Below the pieces are notes generated by a model that was not told the origin of the DNA, did not search any database, and saw only the letters and a list, made by a program, of their open reading frames with translations. The position numbers and the translations under genes were made by a program. From a virus, in IMG/VR virus record IMGVR_UViG_3300042430_002650, positions 1 through 40,184 of that record: a DNA stretch of 40,184 bases; one strand, given 5' to 3'. Shown here piece after piece: positions 19,801 to 28,377 of this stretch (within the stretch, counting starts at the first letter, position 1; the number at the start of each line of letters is the position of its first letter).

Positions 19801-22800
19801 GCACCCAGCGTGCGCTTTAGACTCGCCACCAGCGCCGCCAGCGCCGTTTTCTGTTCTGGCTTGACCTGGCTGCTCTTCGCCTTTTGCAGCAGCGCACGGG
19901 CCACATCGTCGATCATTTCATCGCGTTGCGTCTTGCCATTCACCAGCCCCGCCACTGCCTCGCGAATCGTCACGCGTGGTTTCAATCGTGCGCCCATGAC
20001 GGCATTCAGAATAGCCTCCACGCGCTCCGTGATGTCACCCTGCACATCGTTGAGGATGCGAGTAATTTTCTCCACCGCGCCAGCGCCACCACCTTCAAAG
20101 CGTTTATCCATCACCGCGTCGGCACGATCCACGAGGATGCCTTGCGCGGCCATCACGGGGGCGATGGGTTGCAGGATGGTGTTGTTCACCACGCCACGCT
20201 GGCGCAGAGCGCGGGCGGGGTCGGCGCTCAGAAACTCACGGGTCCACACGCGGGCCATGCGCTGGCTTTGCACATGCGCCCACAGGCGCTGCACCTCCGT
20301 GCCGTTGGTGGTCGATTCCGAGGTCAGGCGTGAGATCAGCACCGCGGCGGCATGCTCCGCCGCATCCAGCGGCAGCGGCACGGCCTGCGCCACGAACTGT
20401 TCCACCGCTGTCTGCGTGTCCACACTGTCCAGCCAGCGCCGGGCTTGATCCGCCACCATCGCATCTGTGCGCGGGCCGTTGATCACACGGGCGGCCTCGT
20501 TCGGACTGGCAAAGCGGGACTGCGTTTCGTTCGGGGCGGCAGCGGCACGGGAGGGCGCTGCCGCTGGGTTCAGCACCGCGCCACTGTTTCCCAGAGTCAC
20601 CGGCGCAGTGCCCTGTGCTCTGCCCATGCGCACATTTTGGGCCGCATTGGTTTGTGGGCTGGTGACCTGCTGCCAGATGCCCGCCAGAAATTCTTGAATG
20701 GCACGGCCAAAGCGAGATACCATCGCCCGTGACCAGTTGGCGAAGTCGGTGATGCCGCTGCGCAGCAGGTCGGTGGCTTCGTTCAGGATGTCCGTGTTGA
20801 GGAATCCCGCTGTGCGTCCGCTGACGTTTAGGTTCTTGAAGCCGCCGCCTTGCGTTTTGCCAGCGCTGACCTGTGCCTGCGCCGCTTCCGCATGCACATA
20901 CACATCCCCCTGCTTGGCATACTTTGCGGGAATACCTCGGCGTGGAATGTTGCCATCGGGGCCGATGGCATTGGTTGCGGGATATTGCGCCCAGCGCTCC
21001 ATGGCCACGGCGTTCACCGGACGAGCGGACAGAATGGCCAGGGTCACGGCTTCGTCTTGGGCACGCACGGCACGAGTGGCGAGTGGGCCACTGCCAGCCT
21101 TGGCACCCGTGAGGGTCATCATGGCCAGCTCGGCTGCAGCGCGATCTTGCGCCGCCATCGCTGCATCCAGCCGCGCCTGTGCGTTGGTCACGTCTTGTGC
21201 CTGGCCATAGCTTTGCAGTTGTGCTGGCGTCAGCAGCTCAGGCACGACGGGCTGCGCATCAGTCTGCGCAGGCGTGTCAACTTGGGGCGTGGGGGGTGGG
21301 GGTAAAGTCTCAAGTTCTGGTGTCAGCAACTCATTGGGCGGTGCTGCCACGGGCTGTTCCGCCACCATTGCGCCCGTCCCTGCACCTGCTGGCGCAGTCG
21401 GGGACGGCACTGGCATTTCAGTGCCCGTTTGCACATTGGAGCCAGTGAAGGTTTGCGCGGGTTCGGCTGTGACTCCCGCGATTGCATTCTGCGCGATCTG
21501 ATCGGCAGGCGCACGCTCGCCGGGAGTCAAAGGGGTTTGTGTGGGTGGTGTTGTAGAGGGGTCGGACATTGTTTGTCCTACCCCCTCCAGATCCGCCACC
21601 TCATCCGCCGTCAGCTCCCCGGTATCCTCCGGCAGATCCGGCACGAGGCTTTCTTGAGCGATGCGGCTCAGCGTGGAAGGCAGCGGGCCAGCAGCGCCAG
21701 CCAGCGGGGCAGCGCCAGGCGTTGCTCCAGGTGTTTGAGGCGCGCCAGACGGCGCTGGCGTTTGATTCGGTGGTGGTAGGTCATTCGTTGATGGTTCTGG
21801 GTTGATGGTTGATGGACTGAGGGCTTGCACGGCGGCCTTGGCTCCCGCGCCCACGCCCATGAGTCCGAGAGAGCCAGCCAGGGAATCTTTGGCGATTTGC
21901 AGCCGCTCCGCAGCGCTGAGATAGGGGTTGTCAATGGTGGCGCTGACTTGCTCTCCGAGCATTTCTCCGGCAATGCCTTTGGCGACATCGAGCGCACGGC
22001 TGCCAGCACTGGCCCCCTTGGTGGCGATTTGCACCCCCTTCTTCACTGCCAGCATGCCGGGCAGTAGTTCCGCTGGATCTGCCGCCTCGGAAATCAAAGG
22101 CCGCGCTTCGGGTGCAAGCGCACGCCCCAGCGTGGTGTCGTTCTCCAGGGCTTGTTTGTCTGCTTGCAGTTTGGCACGGAAAGGCGTGCGCAGCAGGTTG
22201 GCTTGCAGCGCCTCCCAGGCTTGCGGGGAGCGCGTGGTGAGGTAGCTCTGCATGAGCTTCACGTTTTCCTCATTGCCGAGCAGGCTGTTTTGATCAGCCC
22301 AGTCTGCGTTGCCGTAAAATTGTTTTTGGGTGTCGCGCACCGCTTGATTCTGCTCGTCGATCCACCCACCAAAGCCTTGCTGGTGGGCCAAGAAATCGCC
22401 TTGGTCAATCTGCTGTTTCAGCGCACCGAGCTTCTGCACCAGAGGTTGCTCCGCATCGCTCAGCATGGCCGCGCCGCTGGCGGCAAGTCCCACGATGTTG
22501 CGGCCCAGCGCTGGGCCAAGGGTTTCCCCTGGCACCTGGCCGGTGACTCCGCCTTGACCATCCGGCAGCACGGGACTCAGACCCACCACGCCCGTGCCGA
22601 TGATGGCGGGCAGATCCTTGATGGTCTGCCCCGCCACGCCCGCATAGCGCATGGCGGTTTCTCCGAAGGTCTCGCTCTCACTCACAAACTGGCGGGCCTG
22701 CTGCGCTGCCGCGCCAAAATTCTGCCAGAGTTCCGGCGTCCAGCCCCCATCACGTTCCGCAATGAAGCGACTGGCCTCGCCAATGCCCTTTTCCACATAC

Positions 22801-22889
22801 GTTTTCCGCGTGTCGAAAGGCAGCTTGGCAAACTCTGGATCGTCCAGCATTTGCCCGAACTCGTCGGGTGAAAGAAGGTCTTGTGGCAT
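16803..22889 (-). CDS. Giant internal virion / DNA-ejection-type protein
   Basis: A 2028-residue protein from ATG 22889 (an upstream Met at 22931 would overlap the preceding gene). The N-terminus (PQDLLSPDEFGQMLDDPEFA) is small-virion-protein-like. Residues about 360-566 form a Pro/Thr/Ala-rich disordered linker. A long helical region follows, and the C-terminal third (AMKQGLGSIQRGLGDYAQDV, WKREGGKVRRVSYKQWPTMG) resembles the large polyvalent-protein-associated type. One membrane-like segment (NLVGLMLASTLAAIFLN) is near residue 1715. Such proteins travel in the capsid and are ejected with DNA in podoviruses. No transglycosylase or protease motif is obvious. It is the last structural gene of the leftward block. 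Confidence 0.8.
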   Translation of the reverse strand: MPQDLLSPDEFGQMLDDPEFAKLPFDTRKTYVEKGIGEASRFIAERDGGWTPELWQNFGAAAQQARQFVSESETFGETAMRYAGVAGQTIKDLPAIIGTGVVGLSPVLPDGQGGVTGQVPGETLGPALGRNIVGLAASGAAMLSDAEQPLVQKLGALKQQIDQGDFLAHQQGFGGWIDEQNQAVRDTQKQFYGNADWADQNSLLGNEENVKLMQSYLTTRSPQAWEALQANLLRTPFRAKLQADKQALENDTTLGRALAPEARPLISEAADPAELLPGMLAVKKGVQIATKGASAGSRALDVAKGIAGEMLGEQVSATIDNPYLSAAERLQIAKDSLAGSLGLMGVGAGAKAAVQALSPSTINPEPSTNDLPPPNQTPAPSGAPQTPGATPGAAPLAGAAGPLPSTLSRIAQESLVPDLPEDTGELTADEVADLEGVGQTMSDPSTTPPTQTPLTPGERAPADQIAQNAIAGVTAEPAQTFTGSNVQTGTEMPVPSPTAPAGAGTGAMVAEQPVAAPPNELLTPELETLPPPPTPQVDTPAQTDAQPVVPELLTPAQLQSYGQAQDVTNAQARLDAAMAAQDRAAAELAMMTLTGAKAGSGPLATRAVRAQDEAVTLAILSARPVNAVAMERWAQYPATNAIGPDGNIPRRGIPAKYAKQGDVYVHAEAAQAQVSAGKTQGGGFKNLNVSGRTAGFLNTDILNEATDLLRSGITDFANWSRAMVSRFGRAIQEFLAGIWQQVTSPQTNAAQNVRMGRAQGTAPVTLGNSGAVLNPAAAPSRAAAAPNETQSRFASPNEAARVINGPRTDAMVADQARRWLDSVDTQTAVEQFVAQAVPLPLDAAEHAAAVLISRLTSESTTNGTEVQRLWAHVQSQRMARVWTREFLSADPARALRQRGVVNNTILQPIAPVMAAQGILVDRADAVMDKRFEGGGAGAVEKITRILNDVQGDITERVEAILNAVMGARLKPRVTIREAVAGLVNGKTQRDEMIDDVARALLQKAKSSQVKPEQKTALAALVASLKRTLGAAVRGKPLKPDALSFGELLARTFVDQVAEAPMFEESWKAGREQVRLMLIELGMTESAALKRLNELMPATPTVAYAPGMVKQAVQRGFEAAGYGQTLATGADQSGQRAVDVRAEVLRNPQRAMEAVMRVWDEEAQAGGISPEAWAQGRPLAVRALNETLQQWQQQAAETTAKAAEATKNRLLAKDSPALAKLLKELAAKIAPGMNWAEIFTDMPSTQKARQIEIYRRLMLDERLQGLTQDERLALTNELDKAWQRERRKVFNRELEKAGVLGETDKTDRVKVQKALPKLLRMINLGMFNSEMWREAVAPEYGLRMLTAADTAQLRTLAEAAWKLPEGVIRNQKLRDLLNAIQKKTGASWIEVLNSYWTTAVLSGLRTQFDTWLAAINGMGTNLMQIGGLMARGQGRAAIDAHAQWWRGLFEGVRESGQILFKGDTSYLKRFGADLKKALEGETSVTPVPMGENLWRDPDAKTAAGRAFQKYGLAPVMLFTGRLMAAADHINNTATTQGAIAVARALHPELYQGRVGFTASERADARTQALREVTGGAEPKPGQERATVSARTREILNGTVKPADYAAASEIGDMAAYQNDPTGVFGIVYSAMKQGLGSIQRGLGDYAQDVTANRFARVISGLMAGSLHGITGTRFMRFGANFGADLTRYIPGSYVLGKAGFYGRDVSRMQQELLLGKNLVGLMLASTLAAIFLNSDDEDEGWQIEGDWSTLNPQQAKERMAAGYERLTMWKREGGKVRRVSYKQWPTMGLFAVVGGMLDEKRHKPASWAERGTAGHLLHGVATGYTQVMNVSAVRNLVELFGEPSFSSDKVSGTIDQMIKTGTGFAGGFMPTLMKDAEAWTDPRSFKPEGAAELMLRSMPIARKFVNDGRPQLNLLGEEVKLQRTPWSRAYTSVESGEAHRVLGALLARGLSLPMPSDEVTVIKDNVRVPLETLGRDAVWRYEKAVGQGYKDWLSLEGSDLLKLPVQEADARIKARSAAIKARAKASVVK

Positions 22890-22906
22890 GGGAGGATGAA
22901 ATAAGA

Positions 22907-24112
22907 TTAGCGGCCCCCAAGACCACGCCATGCAGCACCAGGCGTGGCAGCAGCAGCAACAGGTCGTTGATCCCCAGGAATGCCGTTGTCATCAGGATCA
23001 CCAGGATTGTAAATCTGGACGCGTTCCCAGCGGTTCTTGGCAGCATTCCATTGCACGTTGGTTTTCACATCGCCTTCGCTCACAGTCTGAATGCGGGGGG
23101 CTTTGTCCTGCTCGATGGGTGTGAGTTTCGTGCCGGGGCGCGTCGGCCCCATGCCGCCCACGGGCGGGGCATCGAGCGGCTGCTCCTGGAACGTGGGCAG
23201 GCCTGCCACCGGCGTGCCGCCCAGAGTCGGCACACGGAAAGAGGTGTTGGGCACCTGGGTCATTTCAATGCTGGGAGCACCTTCTCGCTTGAAGGCTGCT
23301 ACTTGCTTGCCCGTCTGGTTGTCCACGATTATGTTCATGCCGCCCGCGGGCACTTCACTGAAACGCGGCAGTGGGGGTAGGCCGGTGGCACCATTCATCG
23401 TGCTGGGGGGCAGCGGCTGTGTGGTGTCGAAAGTTTCCTGAGGCTCCCAAGGCATCGGCGCAAAGGCCGGACGCATCGGCATGCCGCCGGGCAGGGGCTG
23501 GCCGGTCCAGGGCATATTTAAGGGCGGCAGCAGGGGCTGCTCGGTGTTGGCCTCGGCGGCGGCGGCAGTGCCATAGCTGGGCATGCCCAGGGCTTGTTCG
23601 GTGGTGGCGGGGGGTGGCAGATTCGCCAGGGGATCGAGCGGCGCAGGCAGCGGTTGGGTGTTGTTGGCGGGCATCCCTGGCGGTGGTTGTGGCATTGGGA
23701 CAAAGCCTTGGGGCGCGGCTTGCGGCTGGTCGTAGCCACGCTGGCCGGGGTCGCGATAGCCTACTCCCCGGATTTTATTCCCTTGGAAGGGCTGCCCGAA
23801 TGAGTTCAACCGCTGGCCCGAATAGCCAGCGGCGGGGGTTTTGCCATAGCTCTGGCCACCGCCTGACATCTGCGGCATGCCCATGCGCCCGTTGGGGTTG
23901 CGCGTGAGGCTGCGATCTCCCGTGACGAGGCTGCGCGTGGGGCCACTGAGCCTGCGGTCTCCCGTGACGAGACTGCGCGAGGGGCCAGAGTTCCGCGTCA
24001 GGTCGAAGCTCGGCACGTCTTGGCGCGGCTGCATGGGGCCGCTGCTGTAAACGGGCATCAGGCGCGTCTGGTTCGGCTGCGTGGGGTCAGTGCTGAAGAC
24101 GGGTCGGATCAT
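22907..24112 (-). CDS. Pro/Gln/Gly-rich disordered virion protein
   Basis: A 401-residue protein from ATG 24112, preceded by AAAGGA eight bases upstream, one of the few Shine-Dalgarno-like sites in the window. An in-frame extension to 24220 is less likely. The N-terminal part repeats short Arg/Ser/Gly units (SRSLVTGDRRLSGPTRSLVT), the centre is Pro/Met/Pro-Gln-rich (FVPMPQPPPGMPANNTQPLP), and the C-terminus is beta-like (NIIVDNQTGKQVAAFKREGA; NVQWNAAKNRWERVQIYNPG). Low complexity fits a flexible capsid-interior or tail-needle component. It sits between the tail-fibre-like genes and the giant protein. Confidence 0.75.
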   Translation of the reverse strand: MIRPVFSTDPTQPNQTRLMPVYSSGPMQPRQDVPSFDLTRNSGPSRSLVTGDRRLSGPTRSLVTGDRSLTRNPNGRMGMPQMSGGGQSYGKTPAAGYSGQRLNSFGQPFQGNKIRGVGYRDPGQRGYDQPQAAPQGFVPMPQPPPGMPANNTQPLPAPLDPLANLPPPATTEQALGMPSYGTAAAAEANTEQPLLPPLNMPWTGQPLPGGMPMRPAFAPMPWEPQETFDTTQPLPPSTMNGATGLPPLPRFSEVPAGGMNIIVDNQTGKQVAAFKREGAPSIEMTQVPNTSFRVPTLGGTPVAGLPTFQEQPLDAPPVGGMGPTRPGTKLTPIEQDKAPRIQTVSEGDVKTNVQWNAAKNRWERVQIYNPGDPDDNGIPGDQRPVAAAATPGAAWRGLGGR

Positions 24113-24194
24113 AAGTTTTTCCTTTGGTGAATGCGGTGATGATAACAAATTCCGATGCAGATAAAAGCGACAAAACAGGTCAGGGCAGCGTGAT

Positions 24195-25181
24195 TCAAGG
24201 GCCAATGTAGATGCGGACAAATCGCACCGAAAAGAGTTCGTCGGGATCTGTCGAGAGTGATGGCCAGGCGGACCAGTCCGTAGTCATGCCCGGCGCGACA
24301 ACAATCGCGCCTGACATGAGTAGTCTGTTATCTCGGTCTCGCCTTTTTTCCCAGTTCAAACTGAACTGGGCTTGACCGAAGTTGACGACGCGCCAGCGGC
24401 ACGCCTTGGCCCAAGCTTCACCGCCAAATGGGTCTGTGTATGAGCCTTGGCTCAGTAAATACACAGCAGGGTTAAAAGCGTTCTCGTTGACACTTTGCCA
24501 TTGATCCTGATCCCAAGTGGAGACTGCCTCACTGCTGACAGCCGTGGCCTCGCGGCGGAGATTGGAGATGGCATCCTGACGGAGACTGACAACGGACTTA
24601 CTACTCGTCACGCTGTAGGTTCCGGTGCCCAAACCGGGGCCGTAATCAAACGGCGGCGGCTCTTGATCACTGGTCACAGTGTAAACGCAGTTTTGCTCCG
24701 GTGTCTCACCCTCCTCATAGAAATTAATATTGCCACTCCATTGGGTGTTCGTGGTGATGGTGCCATTCTCAAAATCCTCGGTGCTGGTTGTCGAGATGAC
24801 ATAGATCGGGGGATTTTCATAGATGTCATAAGAGCCGCAGATGCTGGCAAAGAGCTTCTGCGTTTCGACCTCGATGCGCAGACCGGCAAACCGAAAGCCT
24901 TTCACAACTTCTTCCTCCACGGGCAGCCGCTCCAGTGTGTGGATGCCGCCATACCCGTGCAGGCGGACGCCTGGCCCGGCACGAAGCTCCACCGGCTGTT
25001 CTGCGGTGCTTAGCTGCGGTGTGAGGCCAGACTTCTCTGACCTGGCCAGGGTGTAAACGCCGTTCGCGCCGGGTGAAGTTACGCCGGAGATGGTTTGCTT
25101 GTCGCCATACCCCTGCATGCGAGCGCCCTTCCCAGGCCAGAGCCTGGGAGAATCAAAGAGCGCTGTGAGTTCAGGCATCAT
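24195..25181 (-). CDS. Tail/virion protein, unknown
   Basis: A 328-residue protein starting at ATG 25181 in an overlap (ATGATG) with the stop of the Fn3 protein. Beta-rich throughout, with repeated GYG motifs near the N-terminus (KGARMQGYGDKQTISG; PGVRLHGYGGIHTLERL). No enzyme motif is seen. Position directly after the Fn3 protein suggests a receptor-binding or tail-tip component of the same complex. Confidence 0.75.
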   Translation of the reverse strand: MMPELTALFDSPRLWPGKGARMQGYGDKQTISGVTSPGANGVYTLARSEKSGLTPQLSTAEQPVELRAGPGVRLHGYGGIHTLERLPVEEEVVKGFRFAGLRIEVETQKLFASICGSYDIYENPPIYVISTTSTEDFENGTITTNTQWSGNINFYEEGETPEQNCVYTVTSDQEPPPFDYGPGLGTGTYSVTSSKSVVSLRQDAISNLRREATAVSSEAVSTWDQDQWQSVNENAFNPAVYLLSQGSYTDPFGGEAWAKACRWRVVNFGQAQFSLNWEKRRDRDNRLLMSGAIVVAPGMTTDWSAWPSLSTDPDELFSVRFVRIYIGP

Positions 25182-26899
25182 GGCGCAGCAGTCGTGAAGG
25201 TTTGGACTGAACTATAGACCCGCACGTCTTGGTCGGTCAGCGCCCAGATTTTGTATTTGTATTCGCTGCTCGGTGTCAGCCCGGAGATGGCTTGGCTGAA
25301 AGAGCCGGTGCTGCCACCGCTCGTCAGAGAGATGGCCAGCGGATCTCCGACTTCTGGGTTGTCGTCATCCGCCGTCAGCGCATAGACCACGCCACGGGTG
25401 GCGATGAATGCAGGCTCGTCACAGTTCACCGTGCCGCTGAGTGTGGTGGCGGCACTGGTCGGGGTCGTGGCAGCGGGGGAGGTCACGGTCACCGTCGGCG
25501 CAGCAGTCGTAAAGGTGCCCACTGGCCCGTAAATCCGCCCATGCTCGGTGGTGAACGCCCAGGGCTTGAAGCTGTAAGCGCTCAAATAGGCCAAGCCTGT
25601 GACCGCCTGGCTAAACGTGCCGGTGGTGCTACCGCTGATGGCAGTCGGCGTGGTGACATTGGTGCCACCGAATTCGGGGTCAGCGTTGTTGGCGGTCAGT
25701 GCATAGGACACGCCTCGGCTCTCCACTGTGAGACCGCTGCCAGAAGCTAGGGTGCCGCCAAGCGTAGCCCCACTGCTGGTCAGGCTGGCACTCGTCGGAG
25801 CTGTGACCAAGGCGGTCGTCGTGAAGGTGGTCACCGGGCCATAAACGCGGATCTGCCCGCTGGTGAGCGCCCAGGGCTTAAAGCTGTAAGTGCTGGAAGG
25901 ACGCAGCCCCGTGCGCGCCACGGTAAAGGTGCCGGGGCCAGACCCACTGGTGGCATTGATCGTCGACGCCTCATCGACTTCGGGGTTGGCGTTATCTGCG
26001 CTCAGTGCATAGACCACGCCACGGCTGGAGATCGTGTCCTGCGTTTGGATCACCACTGTGCCCCCCAAAGTGACGGTTGTGAACGAGAGGCTGGCGACGG
26101 TTGGCAGCGTGACCTTGGTGATGGCTGGACTCAAGGCCGTCACCCTCCGCCGCACAAACCCACCTAAAATCTCACGCTGCCGGTCGTCGATGACGATTTC
26201 GTTTGGCCAGTCAATGTAATTGGTCGCGGCATCATTCAGATAAGCAAAGCTGTAAGTGATGGTATTATTGGAGCCAATATTGACAATCACCGGTGGGTTT
26301 AAGACCACCGCAATACGAATGGCAGCATGAAGACACGAGTCGAGATTGAGCGTGCCCACGGAATAGAATGCCGTGTTAAAACCACTGCTGACATTTGTGC
26401 CAATTTCATCGTTTAACCCACGATCAGTCATCGGCTCATAAACCGGTATCGTAAAAGGCGACGGCGAATAAAATTCTTCAATGCGCACGCGGGTCGGCCC
26501 TTGATACGCCTCTTTGTAGCGCGGGCGAATGACGTAGGTGCCGTCTCCGAGGAGTCGTTTGTATGCCTGGATCGAGAGCAGCACCTTGGGCCAGAACATG
26601 CTTGGCTCGGTGTCGAAATAGGTGCGGTAAGGGGTTTGCGCCTGCTCGTTGGTGAGAGACGGGGCAAAGATGAACTCATGGTAACCGCTCGGCCCCTCTT
26701 CATCCTTGATAAAAAGGTAGCTGCCAAACTCATCTTGGCGGATCTTGTTGGGCAGTTTGCAGGCGCTGAAAGTCGTGGTGAGCGGCGTTGGCATGTCTGC
26801 CTGCCGCGTCAGACTCTTCGGCACGCGGAACCGCATCGCCAAGAGGCCAGGGACCGGAAGTGCCAGGGGTTCGAGGATCTGGATTTCTTGTGAGTCCAT
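25178..26899 (-). CDS. Tail protein with three Fn3-like repeats
   Basis: A 573-residue protein. An N-terminal virion-attachment part (about 1-260, including RPRYKEAYQGPTRVRIEEFY) is followed by three beta-sandwich repeats at about 265-360, 361-462 and 463-573. Each contains SRGVVYAL or ATRGVVYAL, TADN/DDNPE, TGTFSQAVTGL and YSFKPWAL, and ends TFTTAAP. This repeat type is common in secreted verrucomicrobial proteins. It likely forms a surface-exposed fibre or decoration that binds host polysaccharide or protein. The start ATG at 26899 is three bases from the upstream stop. Confidence 0.85.
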   Translation of the reverse strand: MDSQEIQILEPLALPVPGLLAMRFRVPKSLTRQADMPTPLTTTFSACKLPNKIRQDEFGSYLFIKDEEGPSGYHEFIFAPSLTNEQAQTPYRTYFDTEPSMFWPKVLLSIQAYKRLLGDGTYVIRPRYKEAYQGPTRVRIEEFYSPSPFTIPVYEPMTDRGLNDEIGTNVSSGFNTAFYSVGTLNLDSCLHAAIRIAVVLNPPVIVNIGSNNTITYSFAYLNDAATNYIDWPNEIVIDDRQREILGGFVRRRVTALSPAITKVTLPTVASLSFTTVTLGGTVVIQTQDTISSRGVVYALSADNANPEVDEASTINATSGSGPGTFTVARTGLRPSSTYSFKPWALTSGQIRVYGPVTTFTTTALVTAPTSASLTSSGATLGGTLASGSGLTVESRGVSYALTANNADPEFGGTNVTTPTAISGSTTGTFSQAVTGLAYLSAYSFKPWAFTTEHGRIYGPVGTFTTAAPTVTVTSPAATTPTSAATTLSGTVNCDEPAFIATRGVVYALTADDDNPEVGDPLAISLTSGGSTGSFSQAISGLTPSSEYKYKIWALTDQDVRVYSSVQTFTTAAP

Positions 26900-26902
26900 G
26901 GT

Positions 26903-27250
26903 TCAGAGTTTCACCGTGGGGGGTTGTTCCTTCGGCATGCTGCCTGCCAGGGCCAGAGCGTTTTGCTGCTGCGCTTGCAGCGCACGCGCCCGCTGCCAGA
27001 CCTCTGACACGCCGGGAAATTTCAGCGCGTCGGTGAAGGCTTTGTGGCGTCCGGCGATCTCGTCGTGCTTGTCCCGTGCTCCGGCATCGTGCAGCGCCTC
27101 GGCCACATCGTCGGCAGGGGCGTTCACGGGCAGACTCACCAGCAGCCCACGCGGCCCGCACTGCTTCAGCCAGAGCTGGCAGTCCTGCATGGCAGGGTCA
27201 CGGCCCAGGCATGCGTAGCCGAGAGAGGTCATGAGGTCGGGGGCGGTCAT
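26903..27250 (-). CDS. Unknown helical protein, 115 residues
   Basis: Starts at ATG 27250. Helical, with a Cys pair in the N-terminal third (YACLGRDPAMQDCQLWLKQC) and a Gln/Ala-rich C-terminal helix (QRARALQAQQQNALALAGSM). Its leader is the CAACCAT repeat at 27258-27288. It sits between the endolysin and the Fn3 protein; a tail assembly or chaperone role is possible but unproven. Confidence 0.7.
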   Translation of the reverse strand: MTAPDLMTSLGYACLGRDPAMQDCQLWLKQCGPRGLLVSLPVNAPADDVAEALHDAGARDKHDEIAGRHKAFTDALKFPGVSEVWQRARALQAQQQNALALAGSMPKEQPPTVKL

Positions 27251-27257
27251 GGGGGCA

Positions 27258-27288
27258 GGGTTGATGGTTGTGAGTTGATGGTTGATGG
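27258..27288. repeat. CAACCAT-type leader repeat
   Basis: Read leftward it is ACCATCAAC units repeated with small changes, ending just before the start of the 115-residue gene. The 15-mer GTTGATGGTTGATGG (27274-27288) also occurs at 21801-21815 inside the giant gene. Confidence 0.8.
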
Positions 27289-27295
27289 TGCTGGG

Positions 27296-27859
27296 TTACT
27301 GGGTGGCTTGGTGGTGCATGGCGTCTCTTGACCAGAAGGCACCGGCACTGACCCAGCCTTCACGGGCGAAGGCTTCCATGACTTCGAGCGGCATGGTGGC
27401 GCGGCCTGGCCAGGTCACATGGTTGCCATTGTCATCGGGGTCCAGATCCACCGCAGCACCGCGGGCATGCAGGCTGGGCAGGCTGCCGCCACGCATGGCG
27501 CGGTTGTTGAAACAACCGGCATACTGGCCCAGCACGCTGCGGTTCGGACTCTTGGAAATCTCAGTGAAGATGCGCAGCAGGGAGGCCGCCACTTTCTGGT
27601 GGCAGCGCACGGTTTTGACCGGTTTCCCGGCATACTTCAGGCCCAGGCCGGCCACATCGGCGTTGACGAGTTGCGTTTCATCCCCCGCTGCGCCGTAGAA
27701 TTTCGTCAGGCTGGCTTGATCGGTCTTTGGCCACGGGTTCTTCTTCGGCATCAGACTGCGCAGATACGCCTGGCAGGCGGCTGTGCTCTTCGGCCCCCAG
27801 AACCCATCGGGCGTGGTGCCAATCTTGGCTTGCATGAGGGCGATGTCTTTAATGTTCAT
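27296..27859 (-). CDS. Endolysin: peptidoglycan-binding-like plus M15 metallopeptidase
   Basis: A 187-residue protein. The N-terminus (ALMQAKIGTTPDGFWGPKST, AACQAYL) is a short peptidoglycan-binding-domain-like unit. The C-terminal half has the M15 (D-Ala-D-Ala carboxypeptidase/L-Ala-D-Glu type) metal site: SLHARGAAVDLDPDD gives His and Asp, and DAMHH near the end gives the last His, with GWVSAGAFW between. It cleaves stem peptides at lysis. It overlaps the papain-like gene by ATGA. No signal peptide is seen, so a holin or other carrier should exist; none is obvious next to it. Confidence 0.88.
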   Translation of the reverse strand: MNIKDIALMQAKIGTTPDGFWGPKSTAACQAYLRSLMPKKNPWPKTDQASLTKFYGAAGDETQLVNADVAGLGLKYAGKPVKTVRCHQKVAASLLRIFTEISKSPNRSVLGQYAGCFNNRAMRGGSLPSLHARGAAVDLDPDDNGNHVTWPGRATMPLEVMEAFAREGWVSAGAFWSRDAMHHQATQ

Positions 27860-28377
27860 TCGTCGTCAGGGGTCAGGGCTTGCAGCATGGCCAATTCAAA
27901 GCGTTCATCGCGGCGTAGGTAGGGGCTGGCGGGCAGGTGGCCGGGGTTCACATACTCGGCTTTCATTTGCAGCGGACGCAGGTAGGAGACTTCGAGCGCT
28001 TTGAAGACCAGCTCGCTACAGAACCACTTGCCGTTCTCTTTGGCCGGTGTGCGCGTGACGAATTTCAGCACGCTGCGCCAGTCGTAGGAGGAGCCGAGTT
28101 GGTTTTCGGCAAAGGCACAGGCGGCGTCCCACATGCGCGGTGTCATGCCGGGCACCTCGTAGGCGTGGATGCGCTCCCAGTCCTTGGCCTTCAGCTCACG
28201 CTCACGCACGCCATAGAAGGGATAGCTTTCGAGCACGCGGTTCGTGCCCGGAATGAGCAGCGCCGCGTGGCTGTAATGGCTGCGGCTCTGCCATTTCACG
28301 ATGCTGGCGATGGGGTCGCCCCCGGTGAAGAGCAGCACACGGCCACAATGAGGATCGGGTGTTTCAGGTGAGCGCAT
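27856..28377 (-). CDS. YiiX-like permuted papain/NlpC-P60-type hydrolase
   Basis: A 173-residue protein. The motif order is permuted: HYSHAALLIPGTNRVLESYP provides the catalytic His region first and KWFCSELVFKAL the Cys after it, with GSSYDWRSVLKF between. This matches the YiiX/DUF830-type papain-like fold rather than classical NlpC/P60. Peptidase or amidase activity on cell wall or lipid-linked substrates is expected. It is coupled by ATGA to the endolysin and lies downstream of a transglutaminase-like gene, so the virion or lysis set contains three distinct hydrolase folds. Some tail hydrolases of this type aid DNA entry. Confidence 0.75.
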   Translation of the reverse strand: MRSPETPDPHCGRVLLFTGGDPIASIVKWQSRSHYSHAALLIPGTNRVLESYPFYGVRERELKAKDWERIHAYEVPGMTPRMWDAACAFAENQLGSSYDWRSVLKFVTRTPAKENGKWFCSELVFKALEVSYLRPLQMKAEYVNPGHLPASPYLRRDERFELAMLQALTPDDE

